A stretch of 64,000 nucleotides of DNA from Cordia subcordata (taxonomy: Eukaryota > Streptophyta > Magnoliopsida > Boraginales > Cordiaceae). The stretch lies in NCBI GenBank assembly GCA_028554755.1, contig JAPTOF010000019.1, positions 8,132,001-8,196,000 of the forward strand, read 5' to 3'. The notes below the pieces were generated by a model. That model worked only from the letters and a program-made list of their open reading frames with translations, was not told the DNA's origin and made no database searches. This document shows positions 61,501 to 64,000 of this stretch, piece by piece. Both the position numbers and the translations under genes were made by a program. The stretch's first letter is position 1. Each line of letters begins with the position of its first letter.

Positions 61501-62364
61501 ATGATCCAGTTCGACATGCCGAGAGGTACCCAATTCCTACTAGAGTTCTCACAGGCAAGCGTGAAAAGGTGAGTTTACTTTCTATGATCTCATCTTAAGT
61601 TGTTTATTAGTGTCTAATTAACGACCTCATATATGACACATTGGAATCAGCTAATTATAATTTTTGCTGCTCGTGATAACGATATGAGTAGATCCATTCC
61701 CTATATTATGTGTTTGACACCATTTGTTTTGCAATTATCAGACTGTGATAGAGAAGGAGAACAATTTCAAGCAGCCAGGGGAAAGATACCGTTCATTCTC
61801 ACCAGACAGGTCTATTCTTTGCCCACACATGAATGAGGCGTTGCATGCTATTCATAGCTTATACATACACACATACATATATATACTCTCTGTTTGATAT
61901 ACTTGTTTCTCCATTTTAGGCAAGAGCGCTTCATTCGCCGATGGGTCGATGCCTTATCTGACCCCAGAGTCACTCACGAGATACGCAGCATTTGGATTTC
62001 ATACTGGTCCCAGGTGAGCCTTCCATGAAACAATATTCTATGGACCTGTTTGGATCGACTTTTTTTAGTGAAAAAATATTTTCTCATCTTTTTTGCAATG
62101 ACTAATTGGATTGGCTTTATTTAAAAAAAAAAATTAAAACTATAAAAATAGTTCAAATTCGACTTTTTTCAGAAGTTATAAGAAAATACATTTAGAAAAA
62201 ATCAGTTCAAACGAGCTCTATGTAATTGACTACATTGGCTTGCAATTTGCATGGCTGAATCTGATTACTGAGGATTGATTTTTTGGCTATGCTTGTGGGT
62301 GAAGGCTGACAAAACTTTGGGGCAGAAGCTGGCATCGCGCCTCAACATGAGACCAAACATGTAA
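58520..62364 (+). CDS. CAT: catalase (8 exons, 492 aa)
   Basis: Heme enzyme of peroxisomes that breaks H2O2 into water and oxygen. Exons: 58520-58534, 58655-58751, 59009-59286, 59957-60733, 61479-61568, 61742-61809, 61920-62013, 62305-62364 (1479 nt), giving exactly the 492 residues usual in plants. Catalytic His65 (VVHARGA), Asn138 (FDLVGNN) and heme-ligand Tyr348 ([17 protein letters not shown]) are all at the canonical positions. The C-terminus has the internal peroxisomal signal QKL within [13 protein letters not shown]. Start chosen by the family opening MDPYKYRPSSA. Exon 4 uses an unusual GTTCTC donor, and exon 8 an AAG acceptor. The gene appears fully functional. Which paralog (CAT1/2/3) it is cannot be told without a tree. 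Confidence 0.97.
62043..62218. mobile_element. GTTTGGATT-type element, copy h, in catalase intron 7
   Basis: Left GACCTGTTTGGATCGAC; right, inverted, GAGCTCGTTTGAACTGATT. TCTATG occurs at both borders. The element makes up about 60% of the 291-bp intron between exons 7 and 8. Confidence 0.65.
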
Positions 62365-63110
62365 AGTCTCCATGGAAGCTGAGCATGAAGGTGTCGAGCA
62401 AGCCAATTTTCAATTTTCAAACACTATAATCAATCGATCGATCAATCGTATATGTGATTGTTATCTCGTTTATATTACATACACAAATTTAATTTGCAGC
62501 CAGATACTGTAATAATAATGATCGCGTTAATATTAATTTGTTACTTGTAGCAAATAGCTTTTTGTTTATCGTCATCTACTTGGTGTTAAATCATATGGTG
62601 AAAGAAATGATTTTCAAGAGAACCCATGGTGAGGAACTTTTTCTCCTTACTCGAAGGGGATGAAGGCTTCAGAAGATGCTTTGTTTAACCAAATTTGATC
62701 TACAAGCTTTTGTGGTTTTGGACTGTTTTTTTTTTTTCTTTCTTTCTTTTCTTGAAGTTGGGCTGCTTCTGGCCTTTTTTTCTTTTGTACCTTTGTTGGG
62801 CCGTGTGTGTAGTTCCTCTTTGGTGGATAGAAATGTTCCTCTTGACAACAAACATAAGAAAAAAAGATCGACAAACTTGTTAGTATGAGTATCCAATTTC
62901 AAAAAGCATGCACAATTGTTTTTCTTTGAACCAAATGCACTCGGTCCCATGTAGTTTATCTATAATAATTAATACACAGAAGCCCTTCTAGTTTTTTTTT
63001 TTTTAATAACTAAAAATCTCATGTGTCTTTTTTTAATATATCACAACGTAGGAAAACCGTCAAATATAATTTTAATAATAATAATAATAATTGTGGGTGA
63101 TGCAATTTCT
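62365..63110. other. 3' flank of the catalase gene, no other gene seen
   Basis: Probable 3' untranslated region at first, then AT-rich DNA with poly-T tracts and a short (AAT)n run at 63074-63091. Confidence 0.5.
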
Positions 63111-63463
63111 TTTTTTTTTTGCAGGTTAAGAACGTTTTTATTTTTTCATAAATTGGTACGAACCATTTCAAACCCCTCAAGTCAATGATATAGAAATACA
63201 AATCAACTCTAGACTCGACGGGAGAGAAAAACAAAAATCAAGGAAAGATCCTAATTACGAAAATCATCAAATCAAAGAAAAAAAGGAAGACAAGGCAAGA
63301 AACCAACACTAAAGAGCCAAATTTCCTTGCCGGTAGGGGGAAAGAGCATCACAAATCGGAACATCAACAACATCCAATAACTCCCTCAACCAAATTGTGC
63401 TCAACCAATTCTTCAAATTCATTTCGTGAATCCGGTTGGGTTTTTTTTTTTTGGACTCATTTT
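63111..63463 (-). mobile_element. 3' part and poly(A) tract of the retroelement at the right edge
   Basis: On the minus strand this region follows the ORF relic at 63464-64000 and ends in A10 at 63111-63120, like the tail of a non-LTR retroelement. No reverse-transcriptase motif is visible in it, so the element would be internally deleted or the tract fortuitous. Confidence 0.35.
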
Positions 63464-64000
63464 CTAGGTGGCCCCAACATTCTCATTTATTTCCACCAAA
63501 TCAACATTATTTTCATCACAATCATTGACATCAAGGGCATTGAGTGAAGAAATCTATTACCATCAAGTGTTGTTCCTTTGTTCAATTCATTTGAGGGCTG
63601 TGAAATATTTGAAGTTTAGACTTCTGTTCCTTGGAAAGGTGTTGCATTTGTGACTGGCTTCCAAACCTTCTTAGAGCGAGCGTTCTTCCAATAATTCCTA
63701 CCTCTTTCTTGCATCACTTTATTTAAGAGAGATTGTCTAGGAACATTGTTTTGAGGCATGCTTGTTTGCAAGAGGAGCCAAAAATAGGTTTTCAAGCATA
63801 TTCAATGTCCAATTTAACCTAATATCCATTTCTCAATTTCACATAGGTACAACTTGGTAATTCCTTTGAAATATCCATCTTAATACATAACCTAGCAAAC
63901 CCAACATATGTTAGATTCTGTAAGCTTGTCCATTAGCAATGGAAAACCAGTGGTGCTAGTAATGTAACTCAATTCTCTTCTTGTAATCAAAGTACAAGGC
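63464..64000 (-). pseudogene. DUF4283 / zinc-knuckle retroelement ORF fragment
   Basis: On the minus strand, shifting frames read LMDKLT, then TYVGFARLCIKMDISKELPS and KLRNGY, near-matches to the DUF4283 family of plant LINE-like ORF1 proteins (pattern MDKLT..R.GFARVCVEVD...LPS..V.LRNG). The end reads NALDVNDCDENNVDLVEINE followed by a TAG at 63464-63466. Several stops and frameshifts lie between these blocks, so it is dead. The region where a CCHC knuckle would sit is degraded. It runs off the window edge. Confidence 0.7.

Noticed and set aside
1..64000. CRISPR array, tRNA or rRNA genes, bacterial-type defence or biosynthetic cluster
   Set aside because: No regularly spaced identical repeats, no cloverleaf with intact A and B boxes, no rRNA-like sequence; the genes are unrelated plant housekeeping and regulatory genes.

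Overview
This is a nuclear contig from a flowering plant, very probably a eudicot: AT-rich non-coding DNA, genes with many short GT-AG introns, plant-specific families (PLATZ, CYCB2-type cyclin, 492-residue peroxisomal catalase) and dense transposon debris. The species cannot be named from the sequence. Six host genes can be read. On the minus strand are the N-terminal 192 codons of plastidic phosphoserine aminotransferase (1-576, cut by the window edge), a B2-type mitotic cyclin of 11 exons and 441 aa (7395-10385), and a bacterial-type poly(A) polymerase / tRNA nucleotidyltransferase family protein of 14 exons and 729 aa (14546-23406). On the plus strand are a DSK2-type ubiquilin of 8 exons and 574 aa (27927-33574), a PLATZ zinc-binding protein of 3 exons and 235 aa (49956-51212), and a catalase of 8 exons and 492 aa (58520-62364). 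All exon chains were assembled by hand from frame, splice dinucleotides and family conservation, and every chain closes in phase.

Layout. 577-7394 is gene-free: foldback DNA, LTR relics with a tRNA-iMet-type primer site, a degenerate hAT-like element and a ~950-bp minisatellite. The cyclin promoter follows, with a TATA box and two M-phase (MSA-type) elements. 10.7-14.5 kb has two local tandem repeats. 23.5-27.9 kb is a MITE and foldback cluster just upstream of the ubiquilin. 33.6-49.3 kb is a transposon island. There a CACTA-type relic holds a non-autonomous hAT element and a Ty1/copia element; the copia element is itself split by a 1.9-kb solo LTR. 51.2-58.5 kb is AT-rich with microsatellites and a SINE-like retroposon that has a perfect 12-bp target duplication. 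The right edge (63.1-64.0 kb) is a decayed DUF4283-type retroelement ORF ending near a poly(A) tract.

The host genes have unrelated housekeeping or regulatory jobs (serine synthesis, G2/M control, RNA 3'-end addition, proteasome shuttling, transcription, H2O2 removal) and form no operon-like or biosynthetic cluster. I found no CRISPR array, tRNA or rRNA gene, and no convincing novel multi-gene system. The most notable content is the layered transposon archaeology and a small-TE family with about eight copies here, two of them in introns of intact genes.
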